A stretch of 64,000 nt of DNA from Nocardia grenadensis NBRC 108939 (GCF_001613445.1 NZ_BDCJ01000002.1:124001-188000); one strand, 5' to 3'; numbered from the stretch's first letter, positions 44,365 to 52,649 are shown. The notes: generated from the sequence alone by a model not told the origin. Translations and numbers: made by a program.

Positions 44365-44997
44365 TCAGGGCGCTCGGTCGAGCTGGAGGGCGCCGACGCA
44401 CATCTGATCGAGGGTCGCGAGCAGCGCCTCCTCGTCGGCGTCCTCGCCCTGGATCAGCCACAGATACAGGGTGTGGTCCACCATGGCGGACATGGCGCGG
44501 GCGGCCAATTCGGGGTCGAGGCCGGTGGGTACCAGGCCGTCGGACTGCCAGCGGGCGATCGCGCGGGCCGTGCGGTCGATCAGCTGGCGGCGGTGCTCGT
44601 GCCGGAGCCGGCGGAACTCCTCGTTGAAGGTCGCGACCTGTTCGATGATCGCCATCATGGGCGCGTTGCGCCGGTAGGCCTGGTAGTAGGACCGGTTCGA
44701 GGCGATCAGGCGTGCGGCAGGGGAGAGATCGGCCGCCGCGGGCTCGCGCCGGTGCATATCCGCGAAGAGCCGGTTGCTCAGTTCCCCGAAGACGTCGTCC
44801 TTGGATTCGAAATACCGGTAGAAGGTGCCGTAGGAGACCCCGGCCTCCTGGGCGATCAGTTCCACCCGGGCGTCCAGGAATCCCACCGTCTCGAAGACGC
44901 GGCGGGCCGCGTCCAGCAGAGTGTCACGCGTCTTGCGTCCCCGCGGGGTCAGGGTGTCGACCGAGGCGGGGGAACTGTTGACAGATGACTTCGCCAC
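44365..44997 (-). CDS. TetR-family repressor of the catabolic cluster
   Basis: 210 residues from GTG 44997. Helix-turn-helix: KTRDTLLDAARRVFETVGFL, then IAQEAGVSYGTFYRYFESKD. No ribosome site precedes GTG 44997, and a TAGTCT at 45003-45008 fits a -10 element, so the mRNA may be leaderless; earlier in-frame ATGs fall inside the operator. The palindrome at 45014-45043 overlaps its probable -35 region and recurs before the cyclase gene. The inducer is likely an acyl-CoA intermediate, an inference from the regulated genes. Confidence 0.9.
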   Translation of the reverse strand: MAKSSVNSSPASVDTLTPRGRKTRDTLLDAARRVFETVGFLDARVELIAQEAGVSYGTFYRYFESKDDVFGELSNRLFADMHRREPAAADLSPAARLIASNRSYYQAYRRNAPMMAIIEQVATFNEEFRRLRHEHRRQLIDRTARAIARWQSDGLVPTGLDPELAARAMSAMVDHTLYLWLIQGEDADEEALLATLDQMCVGALQLDRAP

Positions 44998-45013
44998 GAG
45001 ACAGACTATTCCC

Positions 45014-45043
45014 GAAGCTGACATGACTGTCAAGTCATGTTTC
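45014..45043. promoter_or_regulatory. Putative TetR operator between tetR and VOC genes
   Basis: Perfect inverted repeat ATGACT-GTCA-AGTCAT (45023-45038) inside a 25-nt block shared, with two differences, with 36344-36368. On the minus strand it contains TTGACA as a plausible -35 of tetR. One site can control the divergent tetR and the VOC/CMD genes. Confidence 0.82.
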
Positions 45044-45106
45044 ACTCCTGCGGCGACCGCCGGAACGGCCGCTCACGCGACATTGTCGCCCATAGGAAGG
45101 ATTGCG

Positions 45107-45673
45107 ATGAACGCCCCTAACCCGAGGTACGAACTACGCGGGATCAACCATCTGGCGCTGGTGTGCTCCGATATGCGCCGCACCATCGATTTCTATACGG
45201 GTGTACTCGGTATGCCGCTGATCAAGACCATCGAACTGCCCGGGGATCTGGGGCAGCACTTCTTCTTCGACTGCGGTAACGGCAATACGCTCGCCTTCTT
45301 CTGGCTCGCCGACGCACCCGACGCCGTGCCTGGCGTGGCGGCGCCCAAAGGTCTGCCCGATGCCGGCGAACTCGTGAGCGCGGTGGGTTCGATGAACCAT
45401 GTCGCCTTCGCCGTACCGCCGGAGAAGTTCGACGAATACTACGAGCGGTTGCGGGCGGAGGGGATCCAGGTCAGTCGCGTGCTCAATCACGACGACAGCC
45501 GCGCCGGGGTCTCCCGGGAGGTGCACCCGGGCACCTTCGTACGCTCGTTCTACTTCCAGGACCCCGACGGTGTACTGCTCGAATTCGCTTGCTGGACACG
45601 CGTCTTCACCGAATCCGACGTCTCGCACGAACCGAAGACCGCCGCCGACCGCCGCGTCCCCGCGTCGCACTGA
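45107..45673 (+). CDS. VOC-family protein (extradiol dioxygenase/glyoxalase fold)
   Basis: 188 residues from ATG 45107 (AGGAAGGA upstream). Two beta-alpha-beta-beta-beta modules: GINHLALVCSDMRRTIDFYT supplies the first His, MNHVAFAVPPEKF the second and DGVLLEFACW the Glu, a complete 2-His-1-Glu metal site. This could be a ring-cleavage dioxygenase, epimerase or glyoxalase-like isomerase. Directly behind the operator and 18 nt ahead of the CMD gene. Confidence 0.88.
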   Translation: MNAPNPRYELRGINHLALVCSDMRRTIDFYTGVLGMPLIKTIELPGDLGQHFFFDCGNGNTLAFFWLADAPDAVPGVAAPKGLPDAGELVSAVGSMNHVAFAVPPEKFDEYYERLRAEGIQVSRVLNHDDSRAGVSREVHPGTFVRSFYFQDPDGVLLEFACWTRVFTESDVSHEPKTAADRRVPASH

Positions 45674-45691
45674 GCCGAAAGGAGCGCCACC

Positions 45692-46330
45692 GTGCCCAGG
45701 TTGCGTGAAGTACCCCGTGCCGAAGTCACCGACGAGCGGATCCTGTTCTATTACGACCGGCTCTTCGGGCCGGACAAGGATCCGGCCGTCGACCACGGCA
45801 CCGTCCATGCCACCCCCGGTGACTGGTGGACGGTGTTCGCCCAGTCACCCGGCGTGTTCCGGCACGCGGTCCGGGGTTTCGCCGTCTACCGCAACGCGAC
45901 GCTGGACCCGGCCCTGCGCGAACTCGGTCAGAGCCGGGCCGGTTTCGCCCGCGGCAGTCAATTCGTGTTCTCACAGCACTGCAAGCAGATGCGCTCGCTG
46001 GGGGTGCCCGAGGAGAAGATCACGGCCATTCCGCACTGGCAGGTCAGCGATGTCTTCTCCCCACTCGAGCGGGCGGTGCTGGCCTATACCGACGGGCTCG
46101 TCTACGACGGCGGCCGGGTCCCCGACGAGGTGTTCGAGATGCTGCGCGGGTCGCTGAGCGATCAGGAGATCCTCGAACTCACCTACATCACCACCCTCTA
46201 CGACATGCACGCGACCATCTGCCGGGCCCTGCGGCTCGAGTACGACGATCGACCGGAGTTGATCGAGGAGGTGCAACTGCCGGAAGGCGCCGAGGCCAGG
46301 GATCTCTCCGCGGACCTGTCCGGGGCCTGA
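45692..46330 (+). CDS. Carboxymuconolactone decarboxylase (AhpD-like) family protein
   Basis: 212 residues, GTG start with GAAAGGAG upstream. CMD-type helical fold: WWTVFAQSPGVFRHAVRGF, the core FVFSQHCKQMRSLGVPEEKI with a Cys and downstream His/Glu, and SDQEILELTYITTLYDMHAT. The CxxC of true AhpD is reduced to a single Cys, so peroxidase-reductase activity is unlikely; a decarboxylase or isomerase role fits better. Likely cotranscribed with the VOC gene. Confidence 0.85.
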   Translation: MPRLREVPRAEVTDERILFYYDRLFGPDKDPAVDHGTVHATPGDWWTVFAQSPGVFRHAVRGFAVYRNATLDPALRELGQSRAGFARGSQFVFSQHCKQMRSLGVPEEKITAIPHWQVSDVFSPLERAVLAYTDGLVYDGGRVPDEVFEMLRGSLSDQEILELTYITTLYDMHATICRALRLEYDDRPELIEEVQLPEGAEARDLSADLSGA

Positions 46331-46417
46331 GCGACGATGCCGGGGGTGCGGCCGGGTTTTCGGCTCGAGCTGCGGCCAACCGCTGACCGCGCCCGCCCCG
46401 GCGGCGACGATGGCAGC

Positions 46418-47242
46418 ATGACCCAGACCGCACCGTCTCCGGACCAGGTGGTGGCGCAACGCTACCGTGATCCCGCACCGACGGCCCCGGCCGAGTGGAA
46501 TCCGGTACTGCGGGTGCTGCACGAACATCGATCGGTACGCCGCTATCTGCCCGACCCGCTGCCGGACGGCGTGCTGGAGCTGCTGATCTCGGCCGCCCAG
46601 TCCGCGCCCACCTCCTCCAATCTCCAGGTGTGGAGTGTGGTCGCGGTCCGCGACCCGCAGCGCAAAGCCCGCCTTGCCGCGCTCGCCGGGGACCAGGAAC
46701 AGATCCGGCAGGCCCCGTTGCTGCTGGTGTGGACCGCCGACCTCGCCCGGCTGCGCGGTCTGGCCGCCGAGCGCGGTGCGCCACTGGACGGCGCCGACTA
46801 CCTGGAATCCAGTTATGTCGCGTTCCTGGATGCGGCGCTGGCCGCACAGAACGCGCTGGTCGCGGCGGAATCGCTGGGGCTGGGCACCGTCTACATCGGC
46901 GCGATCCGCAACAATCCGGAGCAGGTGGCCGCGGAACTGGACCTGCCGTCCGGGGTGTTCGCGGTGGTCGGCCTGGTGGTGGGCCGGCCCGATCCGGCCG
47001 AGAACGCCCGGGTCAAACCGCGCCTACCGCAGGCCGCGGTGCTGCACGAGGAGACCTACACGCCCGCCCGGCTCGCCGATATCGACGACTACGAGCAGCG
47101 CATCGCACAGTTCTACGGCGAACAGGATCTGACGCATTCGTGGATCGATCGGGTACTGGCCCGGCTGGGTTCGGCGACAGCGCTCAAGGGTCGCGATCGG
47201 CTGCGCGAATCGTTGGCGGCACAGGGGTTCCCACTGTATTGA
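46418..47242 (+). CDS. NADPH-dependent nitroreductase (NfsA/FRP-like)
   Basis: 274 residues from ATG 46418. HRSVRRYLPDPLPDGVLELL and AAQSAPTSSNLQVWSVVAV bind FMN; ESLGLGTVYIGAIRNNPEQV and VVGLVVGRPDP are typical of oxygen-insensitive NfsA-type flavoreductases, with the C-terminal extension they use for NADPH. Could reduce nitro or quinone compounds, or supply a flavin-linked reduction to the cluster; it begins 87 nt after the CMD gene, so cotranscription is possible. Confidence 0.9.
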   Translation: MTQTAPSPDQVVAQRYRDPAPTAPAEWNPVLRVLHEHRSVRRYLPDPLPDGVLELLISAAQSAPTSSNLQVWSVVAVRDPQRKARLAALAGDQEQIRQAPLLLVWTADLARLRGLAAERGAPLDGADYLESSYVAFLDAALAAQNALVAAESLGLGTVYIGAIRNNPEQVAAELDLPSGVFAVVGLVVGRPDPAENARVKPRLPQAAVLHEETYTPARLADIDDYEQRIAQFYGEQDLTHSWIDRVLARLGSATALKGRDRLRESLAAQGFPLY

Positions 47243-47280
47243 CACCACACGGCGGTAGTGGCGTTCCCCGAACGGAATCC

Positions 47281-47470
47281 GGGGCCGGTGGGTTCGTGGC
47301 CGGGCGCTCCGGTGGTATCGGACGGGCCGTGGCCGAGCGCCTCGCCGCCGACCGGATGACGGTGGTGCTGCACTACGCCGGAAACGTGGGCCGGGCCGAG
47401 GACGTCGTCTCCCCCGTCACCGGCCGCGGCGGGACGGCGGTCACGCTGGCTGTGGACCGGGGCCGGGTGT
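47281..47470 (+). pseudogene. N-terminal fragment of an SDR gene
   Basis: About 60 residues read FVAGRSGGIGRAVAERLAAD followed by MTVVLHYAGN and GRGGTAVTLAVD, a classical SDR start in which TGGSRGIG has become AGRSGGIG. The rest of the enzyme, including NAG and YxxxK, is missing before the next gene. No ribosome site. Mirror image of the other remnants, since here the 5' end is kept. Confidence 0.55.
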
Positions 47471-47542
47471 TCCGGCGCACGATTTCGATCAGGCTGAGCC
47501 GACCCGTCGCACCCGGTGCCGCGTGGGTGATCAACTGTCCGA

Positions 47543-48574
47543 ATGAGCTATGGCCCCTACGACCTGACCTATACCGCCGCCGAGCAGCGTTACGAGAAAG
47601 TCCCGTACCGCCGCAGCGGCAACTCCGGCCTCGACCTGCCCGCGTTCTCGTTCGGACTGTGGCAGAAGTTCGGTACCGACTACCCCTTCGCGACCCAGCG
47701 TGAGATCATTCTGCACGCCTTCGACCTGGGTATCACCCATTTCGACAATGCCGATCGCTACGGTCCGCCGCATCGGGCCGCGCAGAAGAACTTCGGCCGG
47801 GTGCTCGCCAAGGATCTCGCGCCTTACCGGGACGAGCTCATCCTGTCGACCAAGGCCGGGAATCCGATCGGGCCGAGCCCGTATCTGAAGGGCGGCTCCC
47901 GCAAATCGCTGCTCACCTCGCTCGAGCACAGCCTGCGTGATCTCGGCACCGATTACGTCGATATCTTCTACCACCACAGCCCCGACCTCGGGACTCCGCT
48001 GGAGGAAACGGTGGGTGCGCTGGTCGGCGCCGTACAGCAGGGCAAAGCGCTGTATATCGGAATCTCCAACTATCTGCCCGACCGCGCCCACGAGGCCGCC
48101 GAACTGCTCCGGGCCGCCGGTGTACCCCTGCTCATCCATCAGGCCCGGTATTCGATCTACGACCGCCGCCCCGAACAGAACGGGCTGCTGGACACCGCGC
48201 GGCGCGACGGGTTCGGCGCCATTGTCTATTCGCCGCTGGCGCAGGGGTTGCTGACCGACAAGTACCTCGAGCGTATCCCCGAGGATGCCCGTGCGGCCGA
48301 CAGCACCTTCCTGTCGCCGGATGCCATCGACGAGACCTATCGTCGCCGCACCGCCGAATTGAACAAGATCGCCGCGGCCCGCGGGCAGTCGCTGGCCCAG
48401 CTCGCGCTGCAGTGGGTGCTGCGGCGGCCCGAGGTCACCTCGGCGCTGATCGGGGCGAGCAGCACGGCCCAGCTCGACCACAATCTCGCGGCGCTCGAGT
48501 TCCCGGAACTCACCGATGACGAGCTCGCCCTCATCGACGAGCACGGCATCCACGGAACCGGGTTGAATCTCTGA
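47543..48574 (+). CDS. Aldo/keto reductase (YghZ/L-glyceraldehyde-3-phosphate reductase-like)
   Basis: 343 residues. AKR barrel with Asp and Tyr in HFDNADRYGPP, Lys in LSTKAGNP and His in IFYHHSPD, giving the catalytic tetrad; the KGGSRKSLLTSLEHSLRDLG and IGASSTAQLDHNLAAL blocks match AKR14-type proteins that reduce methylglyoxal and L-glyceraldehyde 3-phosphate with NADPH. No ribosome site is evident, perhaps because the preceding remnant replaced its original leader. Confidence 0.93.
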   Translation: MSYGPYDLTYTAAEQRYEKVPYRRSGNSGLDLPAFSFGLWQKFGTDYPFATQREIILHAFDLGITHFDNADRYGPPHRAAQKNFGRVLAKDLAPYRDELILSTKAGNPIGPSPYLKGGSRKSLLTSLEHSLRDLGTDYVDIFYHHSPDLGTPLEETVGALVGAVQQGKALYIGISNYLPDRAHEAAELLRAAGVPLLIHQARYSIYDRRPEQNGLLDTARRDGFGAIVYSPLAQGLLTDKYLERIPEDARAADSTFLSPDAIDETYRRRTAELNKIAAARGQSLAQLALQWVLRRPEVTSALIGASSTAQLDHNLAALEFPELTDDELALIDEHGIHGTGLNL

Positions 48575-48944
48575 TCCGGTGCGCCCTGCTCATCGTGGAG
48601 CAACGGCAGGAGCCGGGCGCCCCGGCGCCGGATCTCGAGCAGGTACGGGTATCGAACAGCGCGAAGTGGGGTGATGCCGAGATCCTGTAACGGCGCAGCG
48701 ATTTCGCGACGTCCTCGCAGCACCCATCAATCACGTGGTGCCCGCGCCGCCGACGGTGCCGGGGCGGTGTAGAGGTTTCCGGGCCACGGACCCGATCACG
48801 ATGATTCGAAGTGCCGAAGCGAGCGGTACCCCGATTCGAGAACAGCGGGAGCACAGCGGATGCGCGGACCGCGAAGGACAGGTGGGTTTCCGGGCGGTGT
48901 GTACGCCGAGCCGGCGCGGGTGTAACGGATGGATCGTGGTCGAG
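48575..48944. other. Intergenic region upstream of the riboswitch
   Basis: About 370 nt. The minus strand near 48575-48720 reads mildly protein-like residues (DLGITPLRAVRYPYLLEIRR) without a start or family, perhaps an eroded gene. Otherwise nothing recognised. Confidence 0.35.
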
Positions 48945-48973
48945 TTGACAAGCCGGTGGCCGTATGCCAACCT
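48945..48973 (+). promoter_or_regulatory. Promoter of the riboswitch transcript
   Basis: TTGACA at 48945-48950, 17-nt spacer, CAACCT at 48968-48973. The predicted start near 48979-48980 coincides with the first base of the riboswitch P1 stem. Confidence 0.6.
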
Positions 48974-48978
48974 CGCAC

Positions 48979-49060
48979 CAGGTCATGAGTGCCAGCGTGA
49001 AGCCCCGGCTTGCTGGCCGGCAACCCTCCTCCGCGGTGGGGTGCCCCGGGTGACGACCTG
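48979..49060 (+). ncRNA. SAM riboswitch, SAM-IV or SAM-I/IV class
   Basis: P1 closes CAGGTC (48979-48984) with GACCTG (49055-49060). Inside are the conserved SAM-clan blocks: ATGAGTGCCAGCG, AAGCCCCGGCTTGCTGGC, CCGGCAACC and GCGGTGGGGTGCCCCGGGTGA. These match the actinobacterial SAM-IV consensus as I remember it. Downstream, a GGACTCC/GGAGTCC hairpin (about 49090-49118) lies just before the ribosome site AAGGG, suggesting control of translation. SAM should switch the gene at 49140 off. Confidence 0.88.
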
Positions 49061-49139
49061 GCCGCTGCTCGACCGAGCACGGCAAGCGCGGACTCCGCCG
49101 AATCGAAGCCCGGAGTCCCTCCATCGAAGGGATTGCGTG

Positions 49140-50453
49140 ATGACCGCTGTTCTCGACCTCACCTGTGCTCCCGCCCGCGTCTCCGGCGACGACCTGCGGG
49201 TGCCGCTGGTCCAGGGCGGTACCCGTACCTACACAAACTTCGACTACGCGGCCAGCGCCCCGGCCCTCGCGCAGGTCACCGCACGGGTAGCCGATCTGCT
49301 GCCGTACTACGCGAGTGTGCACCGCGGCGCGGGATATGCCTCGCGTATCTCCACCCGCTGCTACGAGGCGGCCCGCGAAACGGTCCGCCACTTCCTGCGC
49401 TGCGCCGCCGACCAGGAGGTGGTGTTCACCCGGAACACCACCGACGCGCTCAACCTGCTCGCCGCCTGCGTACCAGGCGATACCGTGGTTCTCGATATCG
49501 AACACCACGCCAACTTCCTGCCCTGGGCCGGGCGCGGCCGCCGGGTGGTGCCGGCCGCCGGTACGCTCGCCGAGACCGTCGACCGTCTCGCCGCCGAACT
49601 CGGCGCGAAACCGGTGGCTCTGCTCGCGATCACGGGCGCGTCCAATGTCACCGGTGAGGTGCTGCCGCTGACGGAGCTGGCCGCGCTCGCCCATCGCCAC
49701 GGTGCGCGGATCCTGGTGGACGCGGCCCAGTTGGCGCCACATCGGCGTATCGATCTGTGCGCCACCGACATCGACTATGTGGTGTTCTCCGGGCACAAGC
49801 TGTACGCACCGTACGGTGCCGGGGTGCTGGCCGGGCGCCGCGACTGGCTCGACGCCGCACCGCCGTATCTGGCCGGCGGTGGCGCGGTCACCGAGGTCAC
49901 CCCGGATACCGCGGCCTGGGCGGCGGTGCCGCATCGGCACGAGGCCGGTTCACCCAATGTGCTGGGCGCCGCGGCGCTGGCGGCCGCCTGCGAGGCGCTC
50001 ACCGAACTCGCCGGTCCGGCCGCGGTGCACGAACGGGTGCTCACCGACCGGTTGCGCACCGGACTGACGGAAATCGCCGGTGTCCGATGCCTCCGGATCT
50101 TCGGCGACAGCACCGACTCTGTGGGCATCGTCGCCTTCACCGTGGACGGTTTCGAACCGGGCCGGGTCGCGGCCTATCTGTCCGCCGAACACGCGATCGG
50201 CGTGCGTGACGGCCGCTTCTGCGCCCACCCGCTGCTGGCCCGGTTCGGGCTCGATGCCGCACTGCGCGCCAGTATCGGGCTCGGCACCGGCGCCGATGAT
50301 GTGGATCGGCTGCTCGACGCCGTACGGACTTTGGTCACGGCCGGGCCACAGTGGGATTATGTCTGCTCGAACGGCCGCTGGGACCCGGTCCCGGAGACCC
50401 GTTCCGGCCTGACCGCGGGACCGGATACCGCGGCCGCCCCGTGCACGGTGTGA
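49140..50453 (+). CDS. Class V aminotransferase/cysteine desulfurase-like PLP enzyme
   Basis: 437 residues from ATG 49140 (a GTG one codon earlier is equally placed for AAGGG). Fold type I PLP enzyme: YTNFDYAASAPAL at the N terminus, FTRNTTDALNLLA, DIEHHANFLPW, ILVDAAQLAPH and the Schiff-base Lys in YVVFSGHKLYAPYGAG near residue 222. Resembles the CsdA/SufS-EgtE branch. Behind a SAM riboswitch, it likely works in sulfur amino acid metabolism, for example as a C-S lyase or desulfurase feeding methionine synthesis. Specific reaction unknown. Confidence 0.9.
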   Translation: MTAVLDLTCAPARVSGDDLRVPLVQGGTRTYTNFDYAASAPALAQVTARVADLLPYYASVHRGAGYASRISTRCYEAARETVRHFLRCAADQEVVFTRNTTDALNLLAACVPGDTVVLDIEHHANFLPWAGRGRRVVPAAGTLAETVDRLAAELGAKPVALLAITGASNVTGEVLPLTELAALAHRHGARILVDAAQLAPHRRIDLCATDIDYVVFSGHKLYAPYGAGVLAGRRDWLDAAPPYLAGGGAVTEVTPDTAAWAAVPHRHEAGSPNVLGAAALAAACEALTELAGPAAVHERVLTDRLRTGLTEIAGVRCLRIFGDSTDSVGIVAFTVDGFEPGRVAAYLSAEHAIGVRDGRFCAHPLLARFGLDAALRASIGLGTGADDVDRLLDAVRTLVTAGPQWDYVCSNGRWDPVPETRSGLTAGPDTAAAPCTV

Positions 50454-50552
50454 CCCGCCGGGTACCGTGACAAGAAGAGATAGGTACCCCGTGATGTCCT
50501 GCGGCTTCGCCGGATTCCCGCATCGATCCCGAACCGACCGGAGTGAGCCGAG

Positions 50553-51749
50553 ATGACCGTCGACATCGACACAATGACCGACCCGGCAGATGTGCACGCC
50601 GCGCAGCAGGTGTTCCGTACCGCGATGGTCGGCATTCCGCCGATCTCGGCGGAAGCCGCCGACGCGCTGACCGAACCCGGACGGACCCTCGGCGCCCGGG
50701 TCGGCGGTGAACTGGTCGGGACGGCGAATTCCTACACCAGCTGGCTGGTGGCGCCGGGCGGGGCACGCCTGCCGCACGCCGCGGTGACGCACATCGGTGT
50801 CCTGTCCACACACGCGCGGCAGGGGATCGCGACCGCATTGCTGCGCCGCCAGCTCACCGAGATCGCCGTCCGCGGGGAGGTCGTCGCTTCACTGCGCGCG
50901 ACCCAGGGTGGTATCTACGAACGGTTCGGATACGGCGTCGCCGGCTCGTCGGCGCGCTGCGAGATCGATGTGCACCGGGCCCGCTTCCGTGAGACCGTAC
51001 CCACCGCGGGACCGGTCCGGCTGCTCGCACCCGCGGACAGCTGGGAGATACCCGCCAAGATCTACGCGACCGCGGAGGTGACGTGGACCGCGGCGATCGA
51101 TCGCCCCTCGTACTGGTGGCGGTTACAGGAGCTGTTACGGGCCCGGGGCCATGTCGCCGTGCACGGCGAACCCGGTGCGGAGGACGGGTTCGTACGCTAT
51201 CGTGCCGCCGAGTCCGCGGAATGGACGCGCGGTCCACGACGGACGGTGGTGGTCGACGATCTCGTCGCGACGACTCCCGCCGCCTTCACCGGTCTCGTCC
51301 GTCACCTGCTCGGCGCCGATATCGTCGACGCGGTCGTGCTGTCCGCGATCTCGCCCGACACGCCGCTGCGGCACCTGCTGATCGATGAGCGGGCGGTCCG
51401 GGTCACCGATATCCGCGACGAGACCTGGTTGCGGCTGGTCGATGTCCCGGCCGCGCTGGCCCGGCGAACCTACCGGCCCGGCCGGCCGCTGGTCGTCGCG
51501 GTCACCGATCCGATCCTGCCCGCCAACACCGGCAACTACCGGATCGAGGACGGCGGGGTCACCCGGGTGGACGAGCCTGCGGACCTCGGTACCGACGTCG
51601 CGGCGTTGGCGGCCGCCTACCTCGGTGGCACCCGTTGGCGCCACCTGGTGCTCGCGGGCCGCGTCACCGAGCACCGGCCCGGCGCCGCGGCGACCGCGGA
51701 CGCGCTGTTCGAGGTGGACGAGCACCCGTTCAGCGGGACGTACTTCTGA
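50553..51749 (+). CDS. Eis-like GNAT N-acetyltransferase
   Basis: 398 residues. N-terminal GNAT domain with the acetyl-CoA loop THIGVLSTHARQGIATALLRR, central GNAT-like domain and C-terminal sterol-carrier-like domain ending EVDEHPFSGTYF; the free C-terminal carboxylate is catalytic in Eis. Such enzymes acetylate amines including aminoglycosides at several positions. It starts 99 nt after the PLP enzyme and may share its transcript. Endogenous substrate unknown. Confidence 0.92.
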   Translation: MTVDIDTMTDPADVHAAQQVFRTAMVGIPPISAEAADALTEPGRTLGARVGGELVGTANSYTSWLVAPGGARLPHAAVTHIGVLSTHARQGIATALLRRQLTEIAVRGEVVASLRATQGGIYERFGYGVAGSSARCEIDVHRARFRETVPTAGPVRLLAPADSWEIPAKIYATAEVTWTAAIDRPSYWWRLQELLRARGHVAVHGEPGAEDGFVRYRAAESAEWTRGPRRTVVVDDLVATTPAAFTGLVRHLLGADIVDAVVLSAISPDTPLRHLLIDERAVRVTDIRDETWLRLVDVPAALARRTYRPGRPLVVAVTDPILPANTGNYRIEDGGVTRVDEPADLGTDVAALAAAYLGGTRWRHLVLAGRVTEHRPGAAATADALFEVDEHPFSGTYF

Positions 51750-52617
51750 CCGCCTCCTCGCTCCGGCCGGCCGCGTAGTGCGCGGCGATCTCGTCACTGG
51801 TGGTAACCCATACGCCGGGATGCTCGACGATGTAGGCCAGTGCCTCGTCGAGGTACCGGGCCCGGAACGCCTGCCCGGTGACGAAGGGATGCAGGGCCAG
51901 GGCGAGGACGCGGCCGCTCGTTTCGGAGTCCGCCCACAGCCGGTCGAGCTGATCCCGCACGATCCGGACGAAATCGGGGCCGCCGAGCCCGGTGCCGAGG
52001 AACAAGGTGTTGTCGTTCAACTCCACCGAGTACGGCACGCTGAACAGGCCCGGGACGCGCAACGGGTAGGGCTGGTCATCGTTGGTCCAGTCCAGGACGT
52101 AGTCGACGCCGAGTTCGCGTAACAATGCCGGAGTGCGGAAACTCTCGGAGAGCGCGGGGCCCATCCAGCCGCGCGGTCGCGTCCCGGTGCCGCGTTCGAT
52201 GGTGGTGAGCACATCCGCGAGGTAGGCGCGCTCGTCCGCCGCGGAGATCTCGGCCTGGAGGACGGAATTGTTCCGGCCGTGTGCCAGCCAGGCCCAGTCG
52301 CGGTCCCGGCCCGCTTCGATGAGGCGTGGGTAACGGTCGACCACGTCGGAGTTGAGCAGGGCGCTGGCCCGGATACCGTGCCGGTCCAGCGATTCCAGGA
52401 TCCGCCAGAACCCCACCCGGGGGCCGTAATCGCGCCAGCCGTAGTTGAGCGGATCCGGGACCTGCCCGGCGGTCCCGGCGAATATACTGGTGGAGGGCCG
52501 GTCCACCCGATAGTGCTCGATATTGAGTCCCACGTAGAACGCCACGCGTGCACCGCCCGGCCATCGGATCGGCTCGCGGTCGACGATGGCGCTGTAGTCG
52601 AACAGTTCGTTGTCCAT
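51730..52617 (-). CDS. Polysaccharide deacetylase/allantoinase (PuuE)-like hydrolase
   Basis: 295 residues. NodB-type barrel variant: ALLNSDVVDRYPRLIEAGRD with the metal-region Asp, GWMGPALSESFRTPALLRELGVD and VLALALHPFVTGQAFR near the end. The absence of a signal peptide and the PuuE-like layout suggest a cytoplasmic amidohydrolase on a small substrate rather than a cell-wall enzyme. Its 3' end overlaps the convergent Eis-like gene by 20 nt. Divergent from the MerR gene, which probably regulates it. Confidence 0.88.
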   Translation of the reverse strand: MDNELFDYSAIVDREPIRWPGGARVAFYVGLNIEHYRVDRPSTSIFAGTAGQVPDPLNYGWRDYGPRVGFWRILESLDRHGIRASALLNSDVVDRYPRLIEAGRDRDWAWLAHGRNNSVLQAEISAADERAYLADVLTTIERGTGTRPRGWMGPALSESFRTPALLRELGVDYVLDWTNDDQPYPLRVPGLFSVPYSVELNDNTLFLGTGLGGPDFVRIVRDQLDRLWADSETSGRVLALALHPFVTGQAFRARYLDEALAYIVEHPGVWVTTSDEIAAHYAAGRSEEAVRSTSR

Positions 52618-52635
52618 TCCGCTATGGTCGAAGCA

Positions 52636-52649
52636 TCACACAGATGTGA
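52636..52649. promoter_or_regulatory. Putative MerR operator
   Basis: Perfect inverted repeat TCACA-CAGA-TGTGA in the 62-nt space between the divergent deacetylase and MerR genes. On the minus strand a TTGACC lies just upstream of it, so the site may fall within the spacer of the deacetylase promoter, as MerR proteins require. Confidence 0.6.

Noticed and set aside
48575..48720. Possible minus-strand gene fragment downstream of the aldo/keto reductase
   Set aside because: Only about 40 residues look protein-like, with no start, ribosome site or family; noted as intergenic.
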